This document shows, in pieces, positions 17,924 through 27,281 of a stretch of 64,000 bases of DNA. The DNA is from Sphingomonas sp. UNC305MFCol5.2 (GTDB taxonomy: Bacteria; Pseudomonadota; Alphaproteobacteria; Sphingomonadales; Sphingomonadaceae), in contig NZ_JOOE01000001.1 of assembly GCF_000712135.1 (NCBI RefSeq), positions 1,054,001 to 1,118,000 on the forward strand, written 5' to 3'. Under the pieces are notes generated by a model. That model searched no databases and was not told the origin of the DNA. It was given only the letters and a program-made list of their open reading frames with translations. Within the stretch, counting starts at the first letter, position 1. Every line of letters starts with the position of its first letter. A program made the position numbers and the translations under genes.

Positions 17924-18166
17924 TCAGCCCTTCAGCTTCTGCACCGCGTCCACCAGCTGGCCGACATTCTCGATCTCGGCCTGCATATTCATCGTGATGA
18001 TGATGTCGAACTCGTCCTCGATCGCCGCGACGAAATCCATCACCGTCAGGCTGTCCCATTCGAGATCGCCGGCGAAGGTGGTGCTGTCGGTGAGCGCCAC
18101 GCCCTTCTTGTTGAAGGGCTCGATCTGGGCGGTGACGGTTTCGAAGATTTCGGAGCGTTCGGTCAT
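17924..18166 (-). CDS. acyl carrier protein dedicated to sphingolipid synthesis
   Basis: An 80-residue ACP whose phosphopantetheine serine is S39 in EWDSLTVMDF. It starts at MTERSEIFE (ATG 18166); the longer frame upstream lacks family similarity. Its stop lies one base before the spt start, so the two form an operon. In Caulobacter the equivalent protein (AcpR) carries the acyl chain used by serine palmitoyltransferase. It differs from the housekeeping AcpP (no acidic DSLDTVE-type helix II), supporting a dedicated role. The acyl-ACP synthetase that usually loads it is not in this window. Confidence 0.92.
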   Translation of the reverse strand: MTERSEIFETVTAQIEPFNKKGVALTDSTTFAGDLEWDSLTVMDFVAAIEDEFDIIITMNMQAEIENVGQLVDAVQKLKG

Positions 18167-18296
18167 GCGCGGTCCCTTAGTGCGATCGGAGAACCCTGCC
18201 AAGCGAATGCGGCGGAAAGGCGCCGCTGAAGGGGCGGCGACGTGCGGCGGCGTGGATGCGTTTGGATTGCGGCGCTCTAGCCGTTAGGGGCTTGGC

Positions 18297-19922
18297 ATGC
18301 TTCGCCTGTCCGGACTCACTCTGCCGCTCGACCACCTGCCCGAGGCGATGCCCGAGGCGATTGCGAAACGGCTCGGCATCGAACCCGCGGAGCTGAAGGG
18401 CTTTTCGGTCTATCGCCGCGGCAACGACGCGCGGCGGCGCAACGCCATCCAGTTGGTCTATACGGTCGATGTCGAGCTGACCGACGAGGCCGCGGTGCTG
18501 GCACGTCTGGCGGGTGACAAGGACCTGCGGCCGACACCGGACATGACCTACAAGTTCCCGGCGATGGCGCCGCAGGGTTGGAGCGGCCTGCGCCCCGTCG
18601 TGATCGGCGCAGGGCCGTGTGGGCTGTTCGCGGGGCTGATCCTCGCGCAGATGGGCTTCCGTCCGATCATCCTCGATCGCGGCAAGGTGGTGCGCCAGCG
18701 GACCAAGGACACGTGGGGACTGTGGCGCCGCGGCGAGCTCAACCCCGACTCCAACGTCCAGTTCGGCGAGGGTGGTGCCGGCACCTTCTCCGACGGCAAG
18801 CTCTATTGCCGGGTCAAGGACCCGCGCTTCCTCGGCCGCAAGGTGCTCGAGGAGTTCGTGCGCGCCGGCGCGCCCGACGACATCCTGTGGGAAGCGCACC
18901 CGCACATCGGCACCTTCCGCCTCGTCACCATGGTCGAGAGCATGCGGGCCACGATCGAGGAACTCGGCGGCGAATATCGCTGGGAAACGCGCGTCGACGA
19001 TCTCGAACTCGAACGCCTGCCCGACGGGCGCCAGAAGCTGCGCGGGCTGCACCTGCACGACGGCAGCTTCCTCGAGGCCGAGCATGTCGTCCTTGCGGTG
19101 GGCCATAGCGCGCGTCCCACCTTCGAGATGCTCCATCGCCGCGGCGTGCATCTGGAGGCCAAGCCCTTCTCGATCGGCGTGCGGATCGAACATCCGCAAA
19201 GCTGGATCGATCGGGCGCGCTTCGGAAAATGCGCTGGTCATCCGGATCTCGGCGCGGCGGCGTACAGCCTGGCGCACCACTGCGCCAACGGACGGACGGT
19301 CTACAGCTTCTGCATGTGTCCGGGCGGCCGCGTGGTGGCGGCGACCTCGGAGGAAGGCCGCGTCGTCACCAACGGGATGAGCCAATATTCGCGCGCCGAG
19401 TTCAACGCGAACTCGGGGCTGGTCGTGGCGATCGATCCGGCGCGCGACTATCCGGGCGGGCCGCTGGCGGGGATCGAGCTGCAGCGCCATTGGGAGGACC
19501 TCGCCTTTATTGCGGGGGGCTCCAACTATCACGCGCCGGGGCAGAAGGTGGGCGATCTGCTCGCCGGACGCGCCTCCACCGAACTCGGCGAAGTCATCCC
19601 CTCGTACAAGCCCGGCGTGAAGATGACCGATCTCTCGGCGTGCCTGCCCGGCTTCGTGATCGAGGCGTTCCGCGAGGCGCTGCCGGTGTTCGGCCGCCAG
19701 ATCGCCAATTACGACCATCCCGACGCGGTGATGACAGGCGTCGAGACGCGCACCTCGTCACCGTTGCGGATCACACGCGGGGCGGACTTCCAGAGCCTCA
19801 ACGTAGAACGGCTGTTCCCGGCGGGCGAAGGCGCGGGCTATGCCGGCGGCATCCTCTCGGCGGCGATCGACGGGATCAAGACCGCCGAGGCGGTGGCGCG
19901 GAGCATGACGAGCGTGGCGTAG
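18297..19922 (+). CDS. FAD-dependent dehydrogenase (COG2509-like)
   Basis: A 541-residue cytoplasmic flavoprotein. A small N-terminal alpha/beta domain (residues 1-95) precedes the FAD-binding Rossmann motif VVIGAGPCGLFAGLILAQMG at about 101. Further landmarks are NVQFGEGGAGTFSDGKLYCR, KPFSIGVRIEHPQ, YSFCMCPGGRVVAA and the C-terminal FAD motif LFPAGEGAGYAGGILSAAIDG. The family is widespread and annotated only as NAD(P)/FAD-dependent oxidoreductase; the substrate is unknown. It is divergent from the acp-spt operon across 130 bases and could share regulation with it, but a role in sphingolipid metabolism is only a guess from position. Confidence 0.85.
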   Translation: MLRLSGLTLPLDHLPEAMPEAIAKRLGIEPAELKGFSVYRRGNDARRRNAIQLVYTVDVELTDEAAVLARLAGDKDLRPTPDMTYKFPAMAPQGWSGLRPVVIGAGPCGLFAGLILAQMGFRPIILDRGKVVRQRTKDTWGLWRRGELNPDSNVQFGEGGAGTFSDGKLYCRVKDPRFLGRKVLEEFVRAGAPDDILWEAHPHIGTFRLVTMVESMRATIEELGGEYRWETRVDDLELERLPDGRQKLRGLHLHDGSFLEAEHVVLAVGHSARPTFEMLHRRGVHLEAKPFSIGVRIEHPQSWIDRARFGKCAGHPDLGAAAYSLAHHCANGRTVYSFCMCPGGRVVAATSEEGRVVTNGMSQYSRAEFNANSGLVVAIDPARDYPGGPLAGIELQRHWEDLAFIAGGSNYHAPGQKVGDLLAGRASTELGEVIPSYKPGVKMTDLSACLPGFVIEAFREALPVFGRQIANYDHPDAVMTGVETRTSSPLRITRGADFQSLNVERLFPAGEGAGYAGGILSAAIDGIKTAEAVARSMTSVA

Positions 19923-20100
19923 TTGGATTCGGCGAGCTTAACTTCGCACTTTTCTCGCGAAATGTGAAATTCCGTTGCGTGGCAGCGACATCTTGTTGCG
20001 CGCGGCTGCAAATTTCGACGACGTCAAAGAGCGGGCGCTGGCTTGGCCGCGCCGGCGTTCAGGCAAGCAGATGGAATCCTACATTTCAAGGGCTAACTCC

Positions 20101-20209
20101 CGTCACCCGGGCCTTGTGCCGGGGTCCACGGTGCGGCAACGGAAAGGCCTCGAGGCTCTTGCTATTCGTCCAGCCTCGCGGTGGACCCCAGCACAAGGCC
20201 GGGGTGACG
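20101..20209. repeat. dispersed inverted-repeat element, family B, copy 1
   Basis: A 109-bp element with 28-base imperfect arms: GTCACCCGGGCCTTGTGCCG... at 20102-20129 and its partner ending AAGGCCGGGGTGAC at 20181-20208. It lies in the otherwise empty 19923-20234 gap, just beyond the 3' end of the CerR-like gene. Copy 2 is at 36119-36228 with the same arm start (GTCACCCCGGCC) and size. Confidence 0.88.
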
Positions 20210-20234
20210 AAGAGCAACGTGTCATGCCCATGGG

Positions 20235-21143
20235 TTAGAGCAGCCCCTGCTCGCGATACCAGGCAGCAGTAGCCGCCAATCCAGCCTCGGTCTCCACCTG
20301 CGGTTTCCACAAATCCGCAGGTGGGCGGCGGGCGGAGTCGATCACCCAGTCCTCGTGACAGAAATAGGCCACGCGATCGGGCGTGAGCTTGGCACTTTTG
20401 CCGCGCACCAGCCGGTCGAGATGCGCGCCGGCCATCATCAACGGGCGCGGCAGCGCGAGTGCGGCGACACGCTTGCCGGTGGCTGTACCGATCGCGAGGG
20501 CGAACTCCTTGTGGCTCCAGCCGTTTTCGCGGCCGTCGTCGCAATCGAACGACCGCCCCGCATTGTTGCCGCCGGCCAAAGCGAGCAACAGGCGGCCGAG
20601 ATCGCCGACCTCGATCACCGACAGCCGCCCGCCCGGCGGCAACAATGCGATCCCCCTCTTCGCGAGCTTGAACAGTTCGAGCATCTCCATGTCGCCCGGG
20701 CCGTAGATCGCCGGCGGCCGTACCATCGCGGTATCGAGCAGCGAATCCTCGACCAACCGCTCGGCCTCGGCCTTGGACCAGCCATAATCGGACATGCCGG
20801 GCTCGCGCGCGGCGAGCGACGAGACATGGACGAAGCGCCGCACACCCGCGCCCTCGGCCGCGGCGAGTATGTTGCGCGTCCCATGGATGTTGCCGGCGGC
20901 GAAACCGGCGCGATCGCGGGCGTTGACCACCCCGGCGACGTGGATCACTGCGTCGGCGCCTTCACAGAGCCTCGCGAGCGCGTCGGTGGCGTCGAGATCG
21001 CCGGGAATCCACGCGACGTGTTTGCGCTCTGCTTGTTCGCGCCGTGTGAGCGCGCGGACATCGTGCCCGGCCTCGACAGCCAGTGCGATCAGCCGCGAGC
21101 CGACGAAACCGGTGCCCCCGGTGATGGCGATGGTGGCCATCAT
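20235..21143 (-). CDS. NAD(P)-dependent epimerase/dehydratase-family reductase, CerR-like
   Basis: A 302-residue extended short-chain dehydrogenase/reductase. It has the Rossmann motif TGGTGFVG near the start, the catalytic HVSSLAA serine, YGWSK (YxxxK) and RPPAIYGPGD. Start at the ATGATG (21143/21140), preceded by AGGAG; the longer frame is non-homologous. In Caulobacter a protein of this family (CerR) reduces 3-oxo-ceramide to ceramide and is clustered with spt and acp. The presence of spt and acp 2-4 kb away makes the same role likely here, but sequence alone cannot exclude a quinone-subunit-like or sugar-nucleotide enzyme. Downstream of obgE-proB on the same strand; its ribosome-binding site lies inside a palindromic element. 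Confidence 0.82.
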   Translation of the reverse strand: MMATIAITGGTGFVGSRLIALAVEAGHDVRALTRREQAERKHVAWIPGDLDATDALARLCEGADAVIHVAGVVNARDRAGFAAGNIHGTRNILAAAEGAGVRRFVHVSSLAAREPGMSDYGWSKAEAERLVEDSLLDTAMVRPPAIYGPGDMEMLELFKLAKRGIALLPPGGRLSVIEVGDLGRLLLALAGGNNAGRSFDCDDGRENGWSHKEFALAIGTATGKRVAALALPRPLMMAGAHLDRLVRGKSAKLTPDRVAYFCHEDWVIDSARRPPADLWKPQVETEAGLAATAAWYREQGLL

Positions 21144-21145
21144 CC

Positions 21146-21222
21146 GTGCTCCTGCGAAAGCAGAAGCCCAGAGTCGCAAGCGATTCCTTTGGGGCCCTGG
21201 GCTCCTGTCTCCGCAGGAGCAC
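21146..21222. repeat. palindromic element, type C, overlapping the CerR-like ribosome-binding site
   Basis: Arms GTGCTCCTGCGAAAGCAG... (from 21146) and ...TCTCCGCAGGAGCAC (to 21222) pair over about 26 bases with a few mismatches. On the minus strand the 3' arm contains the AGGAG that serves the CerR-like ATG, so the folded element would mask it. Confidence 0.8.
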
Positions 21223-21240
21223 AAAGAAGCAAGAAAGCCC

Positions 21241-22347
21241 TCACAGCAGCGCCATATGGCTGCGATGGACCAGCGCCGAACGCGGGGCGTAGCCGAGGAT
21301 CCCGGCCTGCTCGTCATTGCGGCGGCCGGCGATGCGGGCGGCGTCGTCGCTGGGATATTCGGCGAGGCCGCGCGCCAGCGGGCGCCCTTCGGGCCCGGCG
21401 ATCACCACCAGGTCGCCGCGGACGAAATCGCCTTCGATCCGCGTGGCACCCGCGGCCAGCAGGCTCTTGCCGCCCGCAAGCGCCTTGGCCGCGCCGGCAT
21501 CGACATGGATCGTGCCGCGCGCGGTCAACCCACCCGCCAGCCAGGCCTTGCGGGCCGGCGCCGATTTCTCGGCGACGAACAGAGTGTGCCGCACCTCGGC
21601 CGACAGCGGATGCTCGACCCGACCCGAAGCAATGGCGAGATGCGCGCCCGCGGCATTGGCGATCCGCGCGGCGGCGATCTTGGAGACCATCCCGCCCGAA
21701 CCCATGCCCGACGCCGAGCCCTTGTCGGCCATCGCCTCGATCACGCCGTCGATCCGCTCGACCCGCGCGATATGCTCGGCGCCGGGGAGCGCCGGGTTGC
21801 GATCGTAGAGCCCGTCCACATCCGAAAGCAGCACCACCCCCTGCGCCCCCGCCGCCTGCGCCACCCGCGCAGCGAGCCGGTCGTTGTCGCCGAAGCGGAT
21901 TTCCTCAGTGGCGACGCTGTCATTCTCGTTGAGCACCGGGACGACACCGAGACCGAGCAGCCGGTCGAGCGTCGCCGCGGCATTGAGGTAACGGCGGCGA
22001 TCCTCCAAATCGTCGAGCGTCACCAGCATCTGCGCCGCGGTGAGCCCGTTGGCACCCAGCGTCTCGGCCCATACCTGGCTCAGCGCGATCTGGCCCGTGG
22101 CGGCGGCCGCCTGCGCGTCCTCCAGCGAAGCACGCCCGCCGCGGGGAAGCTTCAGCCGACGCGCGCCCAGGGCGATCGCCCCGGACGAAACCACCGCGAC
22201 CTGCTGGCCGGCGCGGCAGCGCGCGGCGATGTCGGCGGCGATACCCTCCAGCCAGCCGCGCCGCACGCTGCCGTCCGGATCGACGAGCAGCGCCGAGCCG
22301 ATCTTGACGACGATGCGCGGACAGGAGGCGGGCGGGAAGAGAGACAT
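21241..22347 (-). CDS. proB: glutamate 5-kinase
   Basis: Phosphorylates L-glutamate to glutamyl-5-phosphate, the first step of proline synthesis; cytoplasmic. The 368-residue protein is full length. Residues 1-260 are the amino acid kinase domain (RIVVKIGSALLV, VVSSGAIALGARRL, VVPVLNENDSVATEEIRFGDND, LLSDVDGLY, GMGSGGMVSKIAAARIA) and residues about 275-355 the PUA domain (ARGTIHVDAGAAKAL). It follows obgE by 16 bases in the common alphaproteobacterial obgE-proB pair; feedback inhibition by proline is known for the family. Confidence 0.97.
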   Translation of the reverse strand: MSLFPPASCPRIVVKIGSALLVDPDGSVRRGWLEGIAADIAARCRAGQQVAVVSSGAIALGARRLKLPRGGRASLEDAQAAAATGQIALSQVWAETLGANGLTAAQMLVTLDDLEDRRRYLNAAATLDRLLGLGVVPVLNENDSVATEEIRFGDNDRLAARVAQAAGAQGVVLLSDVDGLYDRNPALPGAEHIARVERIDGVIEAMADKGSASGMGSGGMVSKIAAARIANAAGAHLAIASGRVEHPLSAEVRHTLFVAEKSAPARKAWLAGGLTARGTIHVDAGAAKALAGGKSLLAAGATRIEGDFVRGDLVVIAGPEGRPLARGLAEYPSDDAARIAGRRNDEQAGILGYAPRSALVHRSHMALL

Positions 22348-22363
22348 GTGCGTCGTCCTGAGC

Positions 22364-23419
<1,056 letters not shown>

Positions 23420-23569
23420 TCATATAGACGTTGCCGCCCATCCGTCACCCCATGAAGGGCAGCCGGTCGTTTCGGGGTGGCGCAGGCCGGAACCGCGGGT
23501 ATAGGCTCTTGCTTTAGCTGAGCGGCGCACGTCGCGCTGCAAGACAGGACAAGGCGACCGCCGCACCGC

Positions 23570-24775
23570 ATGAAATCGATCGATCGCTACATGGCGCGGC
23601 TGATCGCGGTTCCGCTGATCTCGACGCTGTTGATTTCGGCGATGCTGCTCGTGCTCGATCGCATGCTGCGGCTGTTCGACTTCGTCGCAACCGAAGGCGG
23701 GCCGGTGAGCGTGGTGTGGCGGATGCTCGCCAACCTGCTTCCCGAATATCTCGGGCTCGGCATTCCGATCGGCCTGATGCTCGGCTGCCTGCTCGCCTTT
23801 CGCCGGCTCGCGACCACGTCCGAGCTCGACGTGATGCGCGCGGTGGGGCTCAGCTACACCCGGCTGCTGCGCGTGCCCTATATGTATGCGATCGCGCTGG
23901 CGCTGCTGAACCTCGCGATCGTCGGCTATGTCCAGCCGCGCGCGCGCTACAATTACGAGCAATTGCGCTTCGAGCTGCGCTCGGGCGCGCTCGGCGCCTC
24001 GATCAAGGTCGGCGAGTTCACCACCTTCGGCACCCAGATGACGCTGCGGATCGAGAGCAGCGCGAACGAGGGCCGCGATCTCTCGGGCATCTTCGTGCGG
24101 ATGACGACCAAGGAGGGGCCGGTCGCGGTCACGGCCGAGAAGGGCCAGTTCCTCCGTTCCGACGATCCCAACACGATCATCTTCCGGCTGACCAAGGGTA
24201 CTTTGGTCCACACTGCGAAGGGATCGCCGATTCCGCGCGTGCTCACCTTCGACACGCACAATTTGCCGATCCCGCTTCCCAAATATGAGCAGTTCCGCAA
24301 GCGCGGCGACAAGAGCCTCGAGCGCACGCTTCCCGAGCTGGCGGTGATCGGCAAGAGCGCCGACGCGACGCCGGTGCAGCGCACCACCAGCCGCGCGGCG
24401 TTCCACTTCCGCCTCGCCGAAGTCGTGTCGATGTTCCTGCTGCCGATGCTCGCCGCGGCCCTCGGCATCCCGCCCAAGCGCTCCACCTCGGCGCTGGGCG
24501 TGTTCCTGTCGATCGTGATGATCGTCACCTATCACAAGGTGAACGAATATGCGCAGGCGGTCGGCAGCCTCGGCGGGATCGATCCGATCATCGCCTTGTG
24601 GGTGCCGTTCACGATCTTCGCGGGCCTGGTGTTCTGGATGTACCATACCGTCGCCTATGTGCCGGGCGGCCAGCCGATCGGCGCGCTCGAAAAGGCGTTC
24701 GCCAAGATATGGAGCGCGATCCGCAAGCGCCTGCCCGGGCGCCGCCGCCGCAAGACCATCGAGATCCCGGCATGA
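23570..24775 (+). CDS. lptF: LPS-type export permease LptF
   Basis: Inner-membrane subunit of the LptB2FG ABC transporter, which extracts a large glycolipid from the inner membrane and pushes it to the LptC-A-D bridge. The 401-residue protein has the YjgP/YjgQ layout: three N-terminal helices (about 12-120, with LGLGIPIGLMLGCLLAFRRL and the coupling stretch SELDVMRAVGLSY), a periplasmic beta-jellyroll (about 130-280) and three C-terminal helices (295-375), then a basic tail (RKRLPGRRRRK). It overlaps lptG by ATGA. Since sphingomonads use glycosphingolipid instead of LPS, the cargo may be different from that of E. coli. Confidence 0.93.
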   Translation: MKSIDRYMARLIAVPLISTLLISAMLLVLDRMLRLFDFVATEGGPVSVVWRMLANLLPEYLGLGIPIGLMLGCLLAFRRLATTSELDVMRAVGLSYTRLLRVPYMYAIALALLNLAIVGYVQPRARYNYEQLRFELRSGALGASIKVGEFTTFGTQMTLRIESSANEGRDLSGIFVRMTTKEGPVAVTAEKGQFLRSDDPNTIIFRLTKGTLVHTAKGSPIPRVLTFDTHNLPIPLPKYEQFRKRGDKSLERTLPELAVIGKSADATPVQRTTSRAAFHFRLAEVVSMFLLPMLAAALGIPPKRSTSALGVFLSIVMIVTYHKVNEYAQAVGSLGGIDPIIALWVPFTIFAGLVFWMYHTVAYVPGGQPIGALEKAFAKIWSAIRKRLPGRRRRKTIEIPA

Positions 24776-25869
24776 GCCTCGTCAATTTCTTCCCGTCGCG
24801 CACGATGTCGCTCTACATGGGCAAGATGTTCCTCGTGCGCACCTTCGCCATATTGGCGGGGCTGGTGCTCATCCTGCAGTCGCTCGATCTGCTGAGCGAA
24901 TCGGCGAAGATCGTGGCGTATCCCGGCAATGGCGATGCCGAGGTCTGGCGCTATATCGGCTTGCGCACGCCCCAGCTCATCGCGACCTTCCTGCCCTTCG
25001 CGGTGCTGCTCGGCACGATCCTCGCGCTGTCGCAGCTCAACCAGAACAGCGAAGTCATCGCGATGAAAGCCTCGGGGCTCTCGGCGCACCAGGTGCTCGC
25101 GCCGTTGATCCTCACTGCGCTCGGCGTCGCCGCGCTGTCCTTCGCCTTCAACGAACGTATCGTCACGCGCGCGACCGCGACGCTCGAGCAGTGGAAGAAA
25201 GTCGAATACGGCCCGCTGCCCATCGACCGCGGCGACCGTTCGAACGTCTGGGTCAAGGACGGCAACGACCTGATCGTCGTCGACCAGATACGCGGCCGCG
25301 GCGATGCGGCGCAGCTTTACGGCATCACCGTCTATGAACGCGCCGGCCGGTCGCTGCGCGCGATCCTGACCGCGAAGCACGGCGTGCGCGACGGCTCCGG
25401 TTGGAAAGTCGACGGCGCGCAGCGTTTCGATATCGCCACGGGATCGATGACTCCGCTCGCGCCGCACCGCATCGCGGATGGCGTACGCCCCGACCAGTTC
25501 ACGCTCACCCAGATCAATGCCGACGGCCTGTCGTTCACTGCGCTGCGCGAAGTGATCCACGACCTCGAGCTGGCTGGCCGCCCGACCAAGGCACTCGAAG
25601 GCTCGCTGTGGCACAAATTGTCGGGGCCGCTCTCTTCGGTGCTGATGCCGTTGCTCGGCGCCGTCGCGGCGTTCGGCATCGCCCGATCGGGCAAATTGTT
25701 CGTCCGCGCCGTGATCGGCATGGCGCTGGGCTTCCTCTATTTCGTCGCCGACAATTTCGCGCTGGCGATGGGCAATCTCGGCGCCTACCCGCCCTTCCTC
25801 GCCGCCTGGGCGCCGTTCCTGTTGTTCCTGATGATCGGCGAGGCGGTTTTGCTCAGGACCGAGGAGTAG
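24772..25869 (+). CDS. lptG: LPS-type export permease LptG
   Basis: Partner of LptF in the LptB2FG complex. The 365-residue protein begins MSLVNFFPSRTMSLYMGKMF at an ATG overlapping the lptF stop; longer upstream frames run through lptF and are not used. It has the same six-helix plus periplasmic jellyroll layout, with LPFAVLLGTILALSQLNQNSEVIAMKASG as the coupling region and AVAAFGIARSGKLFVRAVIG in the C-terminal membrane part. Translationally coupled to lptF. A hairpin 120 bases downstream separates it from the convergent desaturase gene. Confidence 0.93.
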   Translation: MSLVNFFPSRTMSLYMGKMFLVRTFAILAGLVLILQSLDLLSESAKIVAYPGNGDAEVWRYIGLRTPQLIATFLPFAVLLGTILALSQLNQNSEVIAMKASGLSAHQVLAPLILTALGVAALSFAFNERIVTRATATLEQWKKVEYGPLPIDRGDRSNVWVKDGNDLIVVDQIRGRGDAAQLYGITVYERAGRSLRAILTAKHGVRDGSGWKVDGAQRFDIATGSMTPLAPHRIADGVRPDQFTLTQINADGLSFTALREVIHDLELAGRPTKALEGSLWHKLSGPLSSVLMPLLGAVAAFGIARSGKLFVRAVIGMALGFLYFVADNFALAMGNLGAYPPFLAAWAPFLLFLMIGEAVLLRTEE

Positions 25870-25989
25870 CGGAACGCCCGCTATCGGCCCGATCGCGCCG
25901 CCTCGCCTGCCGGGCGCATTGGTAGCGCCCGCCGGTGCAGTTCCTGCGGAACCTCCGCCTTCCGCCGATAGCTCCAACACCAAATGAAA

Positions 25990-26016
25990 CGGGCCGGCCC
26001 GCGAGGGACCGGCCCG
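25990..26016 (-). terminator. possible terminator between lptG and the desaturase gene
   Basis: CGGGCCGG and CCGGCCCG with an 11-base loop. On the minus strand it is followed by GTTTCATTT, a poor U-run, so it would serve mainly the desaturase transcript. The rest of 25870-26043 shows no gene. Confidence 0.5.
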
Positions 26017-26043
26017 GTATCGTTTCAGCTCGAACAGCCAGCT

Positions 26044-27159
26044 TTAGCGGCGCAAGCCCATCGTGCTGCGCGCGAGCTGGCTCACCAGCCCCGGCAGGCC
26101 GGCATAGCTCGCCTTGTGATAGGGCGAATCCTGCTCGACCATCGCGGTCAGGCGGCGGTGCGCCACGCCGAGATTGTGATAGGGCACGCTCGGCAGCAGA
26201 TGGTGGAGCGCGTGATAGCGCAGGCCCACCGGCGCCCAGAGCGCGGGCAGCAAAGCCGGCGGCGGCACGTTGACGCTGTCGAGATACTGCGCCGTGACGG
26301 TCATCGCCTCGCCCTCATTCTCCCAGAGATGCGCGACCAGCGTGCGGACCTGGTTGATCACGGTCACTGCGGAAATCACGCCGAGGAAGATCAGGAAGGC
26401 ACGCAGCGGGACCACGCCGGCGACGGTGAGGCCGATCAGCGCGACCGCCCAGACGCTGGTCGCGGTTTCCTGCCACAGCCACTGCGTGCGCGCGGCGCCC
26501 TCGGCCGGGCGGCGGCGGAAGGACGGGTTGATCACCAGCCCCGAATAGCGTTCGACCACCGGCTTGCGCAGCGCGGGAACGATCAGCGAGAGCGGCGCGA
26601 GCACGCCATAGCGGATCAGCAACCCGATCGGCGCCAGCGCCGCGATCAGCACGAACAAGGGCAGCGACCACGGCTTCATCAGCGCGAGCGGCAGATATTC
26701 GGGATCCTCGACCGTGCCATAGCGGGTGCGGGCGTGATGGAGGTTGTGGACGCCCTCGTACATGAAGGACGGCACCATCAACGGCACGCCGACGAGCAGG
26801 TTCCAGCCCAGCCGATAGCCCGGCACCGAGCTGTGCTTCATGTGCGTGATCTCGTGGATGAAGCTGCCCGCCCGGTACAGCGCAAGCACCGCCACGAAAG
26901 CGGCGAGCAATGCCAGGCCGGGTGAGGTCAGCGTGATCGCCAGCGCCAGCGCGCCATAACCGACGACGACCGAGGCGAGCGTATCCGCCCAATAGATCGC
27001 CGGGCGCGCCTTGTGCAGGTCGCGCGCGATCTCGGCGGCAGCGCGCAGCATCGCCTTGTCGTCGGCGATGCGCCCCGCCGCGGCGCGCGCGGCCGGGGCG
27101 TCGGCCGCCGCGACTTCGCGCAAATCCAGTGCGATAGAACTGTTCATGGGTACGTGCAT
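26044..27159 (-). CDS. membrane fatty acid desaturase / hydroxylase family protein
   Basis: A 371-residue integral membrane di-iron enzyme. Three histidine boxes are visible: HEITHMKH (HxxxHxxxH), HNLHH with GVHNLHHARTRYG, and the C-terminal YHALHHLLPSVPYHNL. Hydrophobic helices flank them in the usual two-plus-two pattern. It inserts a double bond or hydroxyl in an acyl or sphingoid chain using O2 and an electron donor. The start at 27159 is chosen over ATG 27147 and 27234; evidence is weak. It is divergent (about 120 bases) from the candidate ceramide synthase, so a ceramide or sphingoid substrate is possible, but a phospholipid acyl chain is equally consistent. Confidence 0.85.
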   Translation of the reverse strand: MHVPMNSSIALDLREVAAADAPAARAAAGRIADDKAMLRAAAEIARDLHKARPAIYWADTLASVVVGYGALALAITLTSPGLALLAAFVAVLALYRAGSFIHEITHMKHSSVPGYRLGWNLLVGVPLMVPSFMYEGVHNLHHARTRYGTVEDPEYLPLALMKPWSLPLFVLIAALAPIGLLIRYGVLAPLSLIVPALRKPVVERYSGLVINPSFRRRPAEGAARTQWLWQETATSVWAVALIGLTVAGVVPLRAFLIFLGVISAVTVINQVRTLVAHLWENEGEAMTVTAQYLDSVNVPPPALLPALWAPVGLRYHALHHLLPSVPYHNLGVAHRRLTAMVEQDSPYHKASYAGLPGLVSQLARSTMGLRR

Positions 27160-27281
27160 TGCCCGTAGATAGTGGCTCAATATGGGCAACAACAGGGGCG
27201 GGGCGAGGCCCGACAGGTTCCGCTTGACAAGCACCGCCCTCAGGCAGGACTTCGGCGCACCTCTGTCAAAGGCTCGACTTC

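Noticed and set aside
16624..17997. 457-residue plus-strand open frame over spt
   Set aside because: Antisense to a gene with unmistakable serine palmitoyltransferase residues.
18177..19718. 513-residue minus-strand open frame
   Set aside because: Mirror of the FAD dehydrogenase; the plus strand has clear FAD motifs.
19975..20238. 87-residue open frame in the gap after the FAD dehydrogenase
   Set aside because: It is mainly translation of the family B palindromic repeat; no ribosome-binding site and no conservation signal.
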